Virus record (IMG/VR): IMGVR_UViG_3300031726_000026
Coordinates: 1 to 34,911 of that record
Source: a virus
Direction: 5' to 3' (one strand)
DNA length: 34,911 nt
Position 1 is the stretch's first letter, and every line of letters begins with the position of its first letter. Shown piece by piece: positions 6,944 through 15,465 of the stretch. The translations under genes were made by a program, and so were the position numbers. The notes under the pieces are model-generated. The model saw nothing but the letters and a program-made list of their open reading frames with translations, was not told the origin of the DNA and did not search any database.

Positions 6944-8569
6944 TTAAGCCCCCGCGATCAGGTTGACGCCGGTCAGCGGTGCCAGCGCATTGCGGATGCT
7001 GCCGGCCAGATTCTCGACGTTGTGAATGGCGGGACAGACGGTCTGGTAAACCGAGTTACCTACGCCGGGAGTGGGCACCTGGAAATTGCCGATCAGGTAC
7101 GGTTCAGCAGGCGGCACAATCGCGGTGGTGGTCAGATTGGCGAAGTTGATCGCCAAGGTGTTCGCCGCCGAGATACGCACGCCAACAATCGCCAGACCTG
7201 GAGTCGCGGAGGTGATTTTGTTCACCCAGACAGGCGATGCAGCCACCAGCGCGTTAGGGCTGCTGATGGTGAACGTCTGTTCCGCCGTGGTCAGAGCAGC
7301 GACCGAAACCGGGGTCAGGGTCTGGGTAAATACGACCAGCGGAGCAACCGGCGCGATGCGTTTGGTGGCAATGCTGTAGATTTCCGATCCGGTAGGCGTA
7401 TAGCCGGCACCCACCCCGAAAAAGCTAAGGGTCATGGTATCGGCAGTCGGAATCCCGGAGAACGGAATCGCGGCATTTGTCGCGGCGGCTTGTACAGTTG
7501 GTTTCATCACGCCGGCCACTACGTCAGTCGCCAGAACGCCGGTCAGGGTGGTCGATCCGCCTGAGACAACCACGCCCGGACCAATCGCGCCCACAGTGCC
7601 GACATTCATGCCGTACAGCACATCGTTGTTTACCGCGTCCAGACCTGGCAGGGCCACAAAGGTGTAAACCTCGGCGGCGGTCGGGACAATCGCGGCGGCA
7701 GTCGGGTTAATGAAGGTAATTCCAACCAGGTTATTGCTAACCACGCGGATACCACCGATGTCCAGACCGGCCTGATTGGTCGGCTTGGACACTTGCAGCA
7801 GCCAGCCGACTTGCGCGCCGGTAACGGTGAAGGTCTGCTCAATCGAAGAGTTCGCCGGCACCGATGCGGGGCTAAGAGTTGCGGTCAGTTTGAAATTGCC
7901 CAGACCACGCAGCGCCACAAAGGTATAGGACTGCGTTGCGGTCGGAGTAATGTTGCCGCCTGCCGGAATGTTGCTGAAGTTCATCGACACCGTACCCGCG
8001 CCGTTGACGAAGGTATTACCCACGCCAAGGCCAGCCTGCGAGGTCGGTTTGTTGACAATCAGCACATCGCCGGAAGCCAAGTTCATCGTCGGACCCGTAC
8101 CAGTCAGCGGGGTAAGGGTTTGCGTCGCGCAGGTAATCTGAGCCACGGCAGCAGGCGACAGGTTGTTACTGGCGTAGGTGGTAATAACGCCAGCCGGTTG
8201 ACCGCGAGTCATCGCCGCTTGAGCGGGGCCGGAAGGTTGCGGAACAGCAGCGGCGGCAATGGTGATGGTGGTCAAGGCCAGGGTCTGCGAAGTGCTGACA
8301 GTGTAAGTGCCAGCACCACCCGTGCCAGTGCCAAGCGCGGTGATAGTGGTGCCTGCCACGATGCCAACCGCCGTCAGCGTGCCACCGACCGCAACGACGC
8401 CGGTAGACATGGTAACAACGGTCAGGGTGGTGCCGACGATAAAGCCGACGAACGTCGCGCCGAATGGGTCTTGGTAGAAGCCTACCGACCCGGTCGCAGT
8501 ACCAACATAAGTCGGACCTTGACCGCCATACAGCGGGTGTTCGCTAACAACTGAATTAGGGGCTGCCAT
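6944..8569 (-). CDS. Multi-domain head decoration/fibre-like protein
   Basis: The 541-residue product has a short N-terminus, one copy of the Gly/Thr/Val-rich module (residues about 40-104), then four tandem beta-sandwich-like domains at roughly 136-222, 229-310, 310-402 and 405-500. The domains share E-Q-T-F-T-V, N-K-P-x-x-Q-A-G-L, R-V-S/V and I-V-P-T-A-x-x-Y-T-F elements; the third is most diverged. It follows the coat gene by 15 bases and has a strong ribosome binding site (AAGGAGA) eight bases before the ATG, suggesting high expression. The likely role is capsid surface decoration or a head fibre, inferred from repeats and position. Confidence 0.7.
   Translation of the reverse strand: MAAPNSVVSEHPLYGGQGPTYVGTATGSVGFYQDPFGATFVGFIVGTTLTVVTMSTGVVAVGGTLTAVGIVAGTTITALGTGTGGAGTYTVSTSQTLALTTITIAAAAVPQPSGPAQAAMTRGQPAGVITTYASNNLSPAAVAQITCATQTLTPLTGTGPTMNLASGDVLIVNKPTSQAGLGVGNTFVNGAGTVSMNFSNIPAGGNITPTATQSYTFVALRGLGNFKLTATLSPASVPANSSIEQTFTVTGAQVGWLLQVSKPTNQAGLDIGGIRVVSNNLVGITFINPTAAAIVPTAAEVYTFVALPGLDAVNNDVLYGMNVGTVGAIGPGVVVSGGSTTLTGVLATDVVAGVMKPTVQAAATNAAIPFSGIPTADTMTLSFFGVGAGYTPTGSEIYSIATKRIAPVAPLVVFTQTLTPVSVAALTTAEQTFTISSPNALVAASPVWVNKITSATPGLAIVGVRISAANTLAINFANLTTTAIVPPAEPYLIGNFQVPTPGVGNSVYQTVCPAIHNVENLAGSIRNALAPLTGVNLIAGA
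8258..8452 (-). repeat. Beta-rich module copy 3 (inside decoration-like gene)
   Basis: Residues about 40-104 of the decoration-like protein contain GTTLTVVTMSTGVVAVGGT, GIVAGTTITALGTGTGG and AGTYTVSTSQTLALTTITI. This is the third copy of the module present in the gp10-like and gp4-like genes. It sits near the N-terminus, before the tandem decoration domains. Confidence 0.7.
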
Positions 8570-8584
8570 GTTTGTATCTCCTTG

Positions 8585-9856
8585 TTAAGCCGGGACGCGG
8601 CAAGAGAGTTCGGGGTAGAGTGGAGCGCCGCCATACAGCACATCAATACGGCACGGTTCGCTGTCGTTGTTGATGGTGTATTGACGGACGATCCGAACCG
8701 ACATACCGGCCTTTTTGTCAGCCGCTCGACCGGAGAATGCCACGCCACGCGGAATCGGCAGATCAGCCATTGCCAGGGTAAACGCGCTGCGGTGGCACAG
8801 GATGTTCTGCGGGGAGACAACCGCGCTAGCTGCGCCAAGCGCAAGGCTCAGAGGGGTAACGACAGCGGTGGTAGAAGTCGCGCCAATCGCGCAGTTTTGG
8901 AATTGACCGCCGATGATCAGCGCCGGGGAGACGTTGACGGTGATTGTGCCGGCTGCGGCTGCTGAAACGGTCGAATTGACCACGAAACTGCGCAGACGGT
9001 TGGAACCGTAGGCTTGACGGTTTTGCGGGTTGACCGGGAAAATATTGGCGATAGTGAACGTATCGCCTTGGTTCAGGGTCAGGGCTGCGCTATTGGTCAG
9101 GGTAAGCGTGGTGCTTGACGCCCATCCGGTGCTAATTGAGCCTGCCGCTGCTACGCTGTTGTAACTCAGGGTGACTGCGGTGGTAGTGCTGGCACCAAAC
9201 CCAAAGGTTTGATTGACCACGTTTTGATCCTCGCGCCAATTCATGCCGCCAGAATCTCGCCCCATCAGACCCTTTTTGAACTGCTGATCAATGGTGCCCT
9301 GCGGGATAAATAGGCCCTTCAAGGCGTCCACAATCGCAGCGCCGGTAAACGGTTCAACCGTCATCGAGCGGCGACCATCGCGGGGTGCGGCTTCTGCGGT
9401 GATCAGCGCGCCTGCGTTCAGGTAGGTAAGCAGGCCGGTTGCCGGGGTGCCCGGCACACCGACGATGTTGTACGTGGCGTTTTTCGCCATGACCAGCATG
9501 TCGCGGTCTACGCGGTTGGCAATCGTTGCGATGCCGGGTTGTATGATGCGGTCGCTGAATTCGTCCACGGACAAGAGCAAGTCCTGTTCGGTGAACTGAG
9601 TATCAACGTGAAACTGCGTGGTCAGAACGACCGGCACGTAAGTTTCGTTGAAGTCTTCGACCCCGAGAGCGGGGCCAGTCGTGCCGATGAAACGTGCCGG
9701 TTTGCGGACGTTGACTACGGCACCTATTTTTGCCCCGGTAATCCCGAATTGATCGTCATAATCACGGTTAATTTCAGTCGTGAAAACGGTTTCATTCTTC
9801 AGGACCATCAAGGCTTCGCGGGTCACCATCGAAATGGTGAGGTAGGTATTAGCCAT
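8585..9856 (-). CDS. Major capsid (coat) protein, P22 gp5-like
   Basis: The 423-residue length matches P22 coat (430 residues). The N-terminus (MANTYLTISMVTREALMVLKN), the segment NETYVPVVLTTQFHVDTQFT, a helix with PGIATIANRVDRDML, an inserted beta-rich region (about residues 215-345) and the end with RIVRQYTINNDSEPCRIDVLYG fit the P22-type HK97 fold with its insertion domain. Coat proteins of this class need scaffold to form procapsids and often need host GroEL/GroES to fold. The gene follows scaffold with a 126-base gap that holds its own promoter, and a TGGAG site precedes the ATG. Confidence 0.9.
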   Translation of the reverse strand: MANTYLTISMVTREALMVLKNETVFTTEINRDYDDQFGITGAKIGAVVNVRKPARFIGTTGPALGVEDFNETYVPVVLTTQFHVDTQFTEQDLLLSVDEFSDRIIQPGIATIANRVDRDMLVMAKNATYNIVGVPGTPATGLLTYLNAGALITAEAAPRDGRRSMTVEPFTGAAIVDALKGLFIPQGTIDQQFKKGLMGRDSGGMNWREDQNVVNQTFGFGASTTTAVTLSYNSVAAAGSISTGWASSTTLTLTNSAALTLNQGDTFTIANIFPVNPQNRQAYGSNRLRSFVVNSTVSAAAAGTITVNVSPALIIGGQFQNCAIGATSTTAVVTPLSLALGAASAVVSPQNILCHRSAFTLAMADLPIPRGVAFSGRAADKKAGMSVRIVRQYTINNDSEPCRIDVLYGGAPLYPELSCRVPA

Positions 9857-9951
9857 ATGGACTCCATGAGGTTAAGTAAAGTTTTCGGCTCTACTTCTCA
9901 TGGGGCCAGCCACGAAGGTGCCTGATGCGCTCAAGCGGGCGGGATAAAGCG

Positions 9952-9980
9952 TTTGTACTACAACTGCTGTTTACTGTCAA
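9952..9980 (-). promoter_or_regulatory. Sigma70-type promoter for the coat gene
   Basis: Reading the minus strand, TTGACA (9980-9975) and TACAAA (9957-9952) are separated by 17 bases. The -35 box lies just after the scaffold stop codon, and transcription would start near 9945, about 90 bases before the coat ATG. An extra promoter here would raise coat expression over scaffold and portal. The -35 matches the consensus fully and the -10 in four of six positions. Confidence 0.6.
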
Positions 9981-9982
9981 GC

Positions 9983-10936
9983 CTAATGCAATTTCCCTGC
10001 TTTCCGGTCGCGTTCGTACTCTTCCTGCGAACCGATATAGTTGCCATCCTTGTCCACCCGAGACGCAGGCGCGCTATGCGTGGTCTTGATCGGTGAAATA
10101 GGGTCAGGAGCGCGCGACAGTTGCTCATCGGATGCGGGCGCGGTTCGCGTTTCTTTGGCTTCGGTGCCGGACGCTTTTTCATATTTCGCCTCAAGGCGAC
10201 CAATCGCGCGCAGCCTATCCCGCATGTTTGGCATTTCGTTGATTTTTTTCACCAACGCCAGATCGCCGGAAAGTTCATAAAACATCTGTGGGCCGAAGTC
10301 GGATTCCACGATAGCGCTAATCACTTCGCCATGCATCTGTGGATTGACGGCAGCGCGCGCATCCCAATCCGGAACCGTGGCCTTGAATTCGTCGCGGTTC
10401 TTGTTGAATCGGTCTAGTATGCTCTGCGCCTCGCGTTGTTGCTTTTCCTGCACTTCGGCAGCGGCACGTGCTCGTAAAGTATCGTTGACTTTCCAGCCGG
10501 CCAAATCTTCGGCGTACTTGAAAGCATCGAAGTTACCGGATGCATCCTTGTATTTTTCTGGGTCCGGGCGCGCATCCGGCTCATCTACTTTTGGCGCGGG
10601 CGTGATCTTGGCCCGCAACTCATCCCGCTCGCGTTCCGCTGCTGCGGCACGTTCCTCTGCTGCCTTGCGCTCTGCCGTGACTTTCGAGAATCGCTCGTTA
10701 TTCTCAATTTGCCATTTGGAAAGCGGTTTCTTTGGTTCGCCTGGCTTCGGTTCGGCTTCCGCGTGATCATTCTCCTCCGTCTGTGCTTGTGGCGCAGGCT
10801 TCGGAGTCTCCTCGGGCTTGAATTCGCCTCCGGATGTGCGCGATTCGGTAAACGCTTGCATAGTGTCACCAGTGACAATCACCGTGGTGTCCGGCGCGGT
10901 TGGCTTTGTTTCGACTTGCGTTGCTGCTTCAGTCAT
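9983..10936 (-). CDS. Scaffolding protein, P22 gp8-like
   Basis: This 317-residue, highly charged protein lies between portal and coat, the normal place for scaffold in P22-type phages (P22 gp8 is 303 residues). It has an acidic Pro/Glu/Lys-rich N-terminal third, a central helical, coiled-coil-like part (residues about 80-110 and 155-185, rich in Glu, Arg, Ala) and a basic C-terminus ending RDRKAGKLH. Scaffold C-terminal basic helices bind coat in P22. Scaffold guides procapsid assembly and leaves before DNA fills the head. The call rests on order and composition. Confidence 0.8.
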   Translation of the reverse strand: MTEAATQVETKPTAPDTTVIVTGDTMQAFTESRTSGGEFKPEETPKPAPQAQTEENDHAEAEPKPGEPKKPLSKWQIENNERFSKVTAERKAAEERAAAAERERDELRAKITPAPKVDEPDARPDPEKYKDASGNFDAFKYAEDLAGWKVNDTLRARAAAEVQEKQQREAQSILDRFNKNRDEFKATVPDWDARAAVNPQMHGEVISAIVESDFGPQMFYELSGDLALVKKINEMPNMRDRLRAIGRLEAKYEKASGTEAKETRTAPASDEQLSRAPDPISPIKTTHSAPASRVDKDGNYIGSQEEYERDRKAGKLH

Positions 10937-10978
10937 GGATTAGTCTCCAAGTAGTTGCCGCTTACGCAGCGGTGGACG

Positions 10979-13117
10979 TTAAATAGCTCGTTCCTCAGTC
11001 TCTTCCGCCGCGCCATCCTCTGCGGTTTTATCGAGTTTAGCCAGCACTAGCGCAATGTGCGCCTTGAGTGCTTCAATCTCTTTCTGCGTCTCAGTCTTAA
11101 TCACCGTATCATGCGCCGCAGTATTAGCCTTGATCTGCGTGTCGTGCATCCGAGTGCGCTCTACACTCTCAACTTGAGCGCGTTCCTCGGCTACCCACAT
11201 AACATCCGACTTCTGTTCTTGATCAATTTTTAGTTGCGTACGATGCGTCTCAGCAGCCTGTTTCATGCCCTCGATACCGCCGCGCAGTTTGAGTTCGGCT
11301 TGCATCTGCTGCAAATGCGCCATGGCCTGTTGCAATTGCTGTTCAAGCGCCTTGATCTGCATTTGCGCGGCAGGCGGCACATCGGATTTCTTGTCGATCT
11401 GGGCCAGTGGATTGTTAGCGGCCAAGCGATCAGCGGCTTCATTCATGAACGGCGCATCGATGGCGCGCAGGATAATATCGCCGCAAGTCTTGGCTACTTC
11501 TTCGCCAAGCGCGGTATTGAGCAGGTTCATGAGCGCGGCTACGCCCTCCTGCCGCTTGGTGTTGTATCCTGGACCCGTCTCCAACTCGATGCCCATTTCA
11601 GCATCTTTTACATTGTTCAGGATTTGTGTTACGCCTTGCACTTCCTGTTTGTCGTTGACCGTGACAAGTTCCGCAGTGCCATCGTATCCGATCACGCGCA
11701 AGGTGCGCTTGGTATCGTAGACGGTCGGGAAGTAGTCAAAGAATATCCGCCATGTATGCTTGATGGAGCGGCATTGATTGTCATAGAAATGGTAGTTACC
11801 CATTTCCGCCTGGCCAGCTTCGGCTTGCACGGCTTTCCCGGAGCGCTGTTCTTGGCTGCGAATCTGCGCGGGGTCGAACATGCCGAGTACGCGCTGCAGG
11901 TCTTGGGATGCCAGGCCAATGGCTTCGACTAGGCCGGCTGGCACTGGCTCTGGGGAGATGCGCTGCGGTACAGGAGCGGGCGTGCCCTCTATGTCAGTCG
12001 ACTTGTAGAGCAGGATCGGATTAGCGGAATTGTTCGCTTGAGCGTACTCGTTCTCATGGCCTTCCTGCTGCCCCTCTGCCATCTGCCATTTAGCCTTAGG
12101 TGCCATCGCCAGCACTTCGGTAAGTGAAGTTTTCCAGTAGTTCACCATCATTTGCGGATCGCGCGCAAATCGGACCATGCCGAAGCGCTTGCGTTTTCCG
12201 TCAATGATGATATTTACGCCGTAGCATGGAATTACCGGAATCCATTGCCCCGGAACGTTGCGCTCTTCCAGCTTATCAAAGCCAGATACCTTGCACCATT
12301 TCACTTGGTTCCGGCTGCTCATGCGGTCGCCAAGAATGGTAATGCCCATCTGCCGCATCAACTCGGGCGGCATCATCTGATCTTCCCAAACGTCTAAGCC
12401 GCTTGAGAGATAGACTAAGCGCTTCGGCGTTTCCTCAATGTGGTAATACTCGGCAATGCGGACCGCATCCTTGGTGGACCAATCCGGCTCTCCGTCTCCA
12501 TCACCTACCAGAGACCAATCGCCAGGGTTAGCGCCGGGATACATTTTCTTGAAGGATTCACGATTGATAAAATCCGTGATCAGACATTTTTTCGCGTCTG
12601 ATCCATCTGGCAGCGTAGAAAACTGGTCGAAGTAAACGCTGAACGGGTTATCAATCTGCCGGACGTAAATGTCTTGATTGCGGGACTTTGGACTAACCCA
12701 ATCGGTCATGACTCGCCAATAACCTACACCGCTAGATACCTGAAAATCTGCGCCAAGATCATAGGCGTTTGGCGCATCCGAATTAGCTTCAATGTGCCTA
12801 CCTACGCCGGTAAATATCTCGGCAATCTTTTTGTCTGACGTGTTATTGAGCGGGTGAGCCTTGCCGCGCGGGCGTTGCTGGCGCATCTGGTTGATAACTT
12901 GGCGGCAATAACTGTCCGTCTCGTTAATCGTCAGCATGGGTCGCTGTTGGCCTGGAATCGAGCGTTGCGCCCGCATTTCAGCCGGCCATTGTTCACCGAA
13001 ACGAAAGCGCAAATCTTCCAGGGCCTCGGAGCGGATTTCAGTTTCCGCATCCATGACTTGCCGCAGGAAGTCTTTAGCCTCCTCGACTACGCCTTCTAGT
13101 TTCGGTTCATCATCCAT
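10979..13117 (-). CDS. Portal protein, P22 gp1-like
   Basis: The 712-residue product is close to P22 gp1 (725 residues). Recognisable parts are the N-terminal helical region with RFRFGEQWPAEMR, the segment RPMLTINETDSYCRQVINQ, the core with Trp/Tyr-rich strands (GVGYWRVMTDW, NPFSVYFDQFS), and a long Gln/Ala/Met-rich C-terminal helix (residues about 585-700), which in P22 forms the portal barrel. It makes the dodecameric DNA entry ring at one vertex and binds terminase and gp4. It overlaps the small upstream gene by eight bases. Confidence 0.9.
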   Translation of the reverse strand: MDDEPKLEGVVEEAKDFLRQVMDAETEIRSEALEDLRFRFGEQWPAEMRAQRSIPGQQRPMLTINETDSYCRQVINQMRQQRPRGKAHPLNNTSDKKIAEIFTGVGRHIEANSDAPNAYDLGADFQVSSGVGYWRVMTDWVSPKSRNQDIYVRQIDNPFSVYFDQFSTLPDGSDAKKCLITDFINRESFKKMYPGANPGDWSLVGDGDGEPDWSTKDAVRIAEYYHIEETPKRLVYLSSGLDVWEDQMMPPELMRQMGITILGDRMSSRNQVKWCKVSGFDKLEERNVPGQWIPVIPCYGVNIIIDGKRKRFGMVRFARDPQMMVNYWKTSLTEVLAMAPKAKWQMAEGQQEGHENEYAQANNSANPILLYKSTDIEGTPAPVPQRISPEPVPAGLVEAIGLASQDLQRVLGMFDPAQIRSQEQRSGKAVQAEAGQAEMGNYHFYDNQCRSIKHTWRIFFDYFPTVYDTKRTLRVIGYDGTAELVTVNDKQEVQGVTQILNNVKDAEMGIELETGPGYNTKRQEGVAALMNLLNTALGEEVAKTCGDIILRAIDAPFMNEAADRLAANNPLAQIDKKSDVPPAAQMQIKALEQQLQQAMAHLQQMQAELKLRGGIEGMKQAAETHRTQLKIDQEQKSDVMWVAEERAQVESVERTRMHDTQIKANTAAHDTVIKTETQKEIEALKAHIALVLAKLDKTAEDGAAEETEERAI

Positions 13118-13343
13118 TGCTCAACGGATTCCGATAGTTCCGCACACGCTGCGCGGCTTCAACCAGCAATTGCGCGGCCATTTCCTTTTTGGCCTTGGTG
13201 GTCGGACTGTTCGCCGTCTCGTGAAACGATTCCCACGTCTCGAAAAACTCGCGCAATAATTCCAGTTCTGCGTTGATCAATGGGATCGGGATAGGCTTGG
13301 TTTCATCGGCCTTGCGGTAGTCTTGCAGGTTCATGCTTGCCAT
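13110..13343 (-). CDS. Small protein between terminase and portal
   Basis: The frame encodes 77 residues that are probably helical (LINAELELLREFFETWESFHE, KKEMAAQLLVEAAQRVRNY). It overlaps the terminase large subunit gene by 13 bases and the portal gene by 8, so it is part of the packaging operon. No family is recognised. Its position would fit a packaging or portal accessory factor, but that is a guess. Confidence 0.65.
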   Translation of the reverse strand: MASMNLQDYRKADETKPIPIPLINAELELLREFFETWESFHETANSPTTKAKKEMAAQLLVEAAQRVRNYRNPLSNG

Positions 13344-14761
13344 CCCATAGATTGCCCCATCGGTGAGTATGAACGCTTCGGCTTGCTAGTTGCAAAACGA
13401 CGCATCATCATTGCATAACGGGACGCCGAAATCAGATCATCATTGAGCTTCACAATCAATCCATCCTTCCGATGGTAGAGCCTGAATTCTTCAAACCAGT
13501 CAACCAAATGCGCAAAAACCTTAAACCTGCCTGTCTGCATTCTATCAAACATTTCTAGTACACCCGCCTCAAGCCCGTTTGAGCCATCTTCAAAGGTAGA
13601 TCGCGCAGCCAGCATTTTTAGCCCCTGCTGCTTGTATTGTGCCGCCAATTGTTCGCCTGAACCTTTGTCATGCTGCAATCCATCGTGCGGCCATGCCCAC
13701 TTAATCCACTCGCCCCAAGGCTTCACGCTGGCAGCAAACATGGCCGGCGTTTGCTCGCGCTGGCGATGGCAGGCAATCACATAAATGCAGTCGTTATCAA
13801 GATCCCATGCCATCCGAATTCCGGCGCTAGGGTGATCCCATCCGAAGTCCAGGCCACCCAATTGCACCCAATGTTCCGGAATCGGAAATGCGGTACAAGT
13901 GATTAGCGCCTCTTCAATCGGGAAAACTCGACCGCTACCCATCGTCGGAATTCCCTTGGCGCGCGCCTCGCGTTCGTGCGGTAGGTAACTTGCAATGATC
14001 AAGTCGCGCTGTTCCTGCGAATAGTGCAGCGCGTCAGAAATTGTCATCTGCGTTACGTGCGTACCGGGCACTTTATCGAGCAAGAACCGCTTCACCACGT
14101 TTGACATACCCTTTAGTGGGGTAAACGTGGTCATTACCGGCCCGTAAGCCACGTTCGTCCGGGTAAGTCCCTCTGCATAAATATCTTCGTCGTGTTCCTC
14201 ATCGAACCAGACCAGACCAAGAGTCGGACCCTGCCATTTCTCTCGCCCTTGGTCGTTGGACTTGAATCCACAAAGACTATCTTGCGCCTGCACGTCGCCG
14301 CCGCCTCCCCACCTAACGACCAGCGTATCAAGCGCATTCGGAATTCCTCGCTTATTGGTGGCATCTTTGATGGAATCCAGGGGAAGCATGCCTGTTCCGG
14401 TTTTCAGTAACGGCCCGTAGAGAATTCTTTGAGGGTTATCACGGGTGGACTCACCAGTGATTCCAGAAACCCATGCGGTAACAGGCTTTGAAAAGACGTA
14501 ACCCTGCCACCAATCTGGATATCTACCAGTGAGATGCATGGCAACCTCTGCACCGGCTGAAAGCGTTTTTCCGAGTTGGTTGCCAGCCATCAAAAGCCGT
14601 TCTCGAAAATCCTTGCCTGCTGCATGGAATTCGCGCTGTTTTTCGTATGGTTCATACAGCGTCAACTGGTTCAGACTCGCCCGCCTCGCCTGCTCCTGCT
14701 CTATCACCTTGAGCGCGCAGGAGAGTTTGGATAGTTTGTCTGGCTGCGTCAAGTTGGGCAT
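13331..14761 (-). CDS. Terminase large subunit (packaging ATPase and nuclease)
   Basis: The 476-residue product has a Walker A loop MAGNQLGKT (58-66), Walker B LVWFDEE (183-189), a coupling-motif region TTFTPLKG (211-218), and an RNase H-like nuclease start GGLDFGWDHP with D305. These are hallmarks of phage TerL, which drives DNA into the procapsid through the portal and cuts concatemers. P22 gp2 is 499 residues, and the GNQLGKT loop is typical of that type. The chosen ATG overlaps the small subunit gene by 110 bases; the next ATG (codon 58) would destroy Walker A, so the start lies in the overlap, though a non-ATG start nearer codon 30 is possible. Confidence 0.92.
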   Translation of the reverse strand: MPNLTQPDKLSKLSCALKVIEQEQARRASLNQLTLYEPYEKQREFHAAGKDFRERLLMAGNQLGKTLSAGAEVAMHLTGRYPDWWQGYVFSKPVTAWVSGITGESTRDNPQRILYGPLLKTGTGMLPLDSIKDATNKRGIPNALDTLVVRWGGGGDVQAQDSLCGFKSNDQGREKWQGPTLGLVWFDEEHDEDIYAEGLTRTNVAYGPVMTTFTPLKGMSNVVKRFLLDKVPGTHVTQMTISDALHYSQEQRDLIIASYLPHEREARAKGIPTMGSGRVFPIEEALITCTAFPIPEHWVQLGGLDFGWDHPSAGIRMAWDLDNDCIYVIACHRQREQTPAMFAASVKPWGEWIKWAWPHDGLQHDKGSGEQLAAQYKQQGLKMLAARSTFEDGSNGLEAGVLEMFDRMQTGRFKVFAHLVDWFEEFRLYHRKDGLIVKLNDDLISASRYAMMMRRFATSKPKRSYSPMGQSMGWQA

Positions 14762-15071
14762 CGCTCAATTCCGTAAGATCGCGCTTATCCTCAATGGCGA
14801 TTGCCTGCGCAGGTTTGCCATCTAAGCGGTCCAATAATTCGCGCACATAGGCAATATCCCCGCTCATGCATATTTTCAGGAATTCGTAGAGCGCGCGCTC
14901 GATTGGATTCTTTGGTTTTGGATGATGGCCAGGCTTTTCAGCGCCGTTTTCGTCGTACTCACCCTCAATTCGCTCTGCAACAGCGAACAGGATAGCGCGA
15001 CCTCGCCCCTTGGATATTTTCCATTCCTTCCACGTCGCGTTCATGCCTTGCAGGCCGTCTTTAGCTGACAT
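14652..15071 (-). CDS. Terminase small subunit
   Basis: The 139-residue product directly precedes TerL. It has a basic N-terminus, a central part with the RELLDRLDGKPAQ motif often seen in small terminase subunits of proteobacterial phages, and an Ala/Glu/Gly-rich C-terminus. The protein would bind the packaging site and regulate TerL. P22 gp3 is 162 residues. The ATG at 15071 overlaps the GroES-like gene by 11 bases; an internal ATG at 15044 is an alternative. Identification rests on the motif and gene order. Confidence 0.75.
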   Translation of the reverse strand: MSAKDGLQGMNATWKEWKISKGRGRAILFAVAERIEGEYDENGAEKPGHHPKPKNPIERALYEFLKICMSGDIAYVRELLDRLDGKPAQAIAIEDKRDLTELSDAQLDAARQTIQTLLRAQGDRAGAGEAGESEPVDAV

Positions 15072-15465
15072 GCGTAGTCACCCCCGACCGCAACCCAACC
15101 CTAGACCCCACGGCGCGCCCATCAAACCGCAGATTCTCGCGCTTCATGTAATCCGCCAGGCTTTCTCCTTCCTCGAATTCAAGGACGATCACGTCCGCAG
15201 CCTGCATGATTAGCTGGCCATGCACGTTCGGATAAGCCTTGTGACCCTCGTAGGCGACTAGATCACCCTCGGATATTTCCAGCGGCCCGTAGAAGCCTTT
15301 GCGCTGGTATTTTCGACCTGTTTTCAAGCCTGGGCCGACCTTTTCGACAATGCCGCGCCCCTCTAGATTCGGGTGGTCTTTGTCATCTTGGTGGATAACT
15401 TCTAGCACTGCGGATAGAGCGGCCGTCAGAGGTTTAACTAGGAGGAAATCGCGGAATGGAATCAC
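15061..15465 (-). CDS. GroES-like co-chaperonin
   Basis: The start is GTG at 15465, overlapping the upstream stop as GTGA, and gives 134 residues. The N-terminal 97 residues follow the GroES pattern. They run from IPFRDFLLVKP (2-12), through a Leu/Val-containing stretch where GroES has its mobile loop, to GRGIVEKVGPG (36-46), PLEISEGDLVAYE (61-73) and QLIMQAADVIVLEF (84-97). Spacing between the first strand and RGIVEKVG equals that in bacterial GroES. The last 37 residues are an extension not found in bacterial GroES. A phage co-chaperonin would cap host GroEL and could help fold the coat protein, as gp31 does for T4. It lies just upstream of the terminase genes. Confidence 0.8.
   Translation of the reverse strand: MIPFRDFLLVKPLTAALSAVLEVIHQDDKDHPNLEGRGIVEKVGPGLKTGRKYQRKGFYGPLEISEGDLVAYEGHKAYPNVHGQLIMQAADVIVLEFEEGESLADYMKRENLRFDGRAVGSRVGLRSGVTTHVS

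Noticed and set aside
7793-8554. Long plus-strand frames opposite the decoration, gp4-like and ejection genes (also 1466-2269, 5334-6164, 11234-11932)
   Set aside because: They are antisense shadows of well-supported leftward virion genes, are rich in Arg, His and Ser, and lack ribosome sites or family features.
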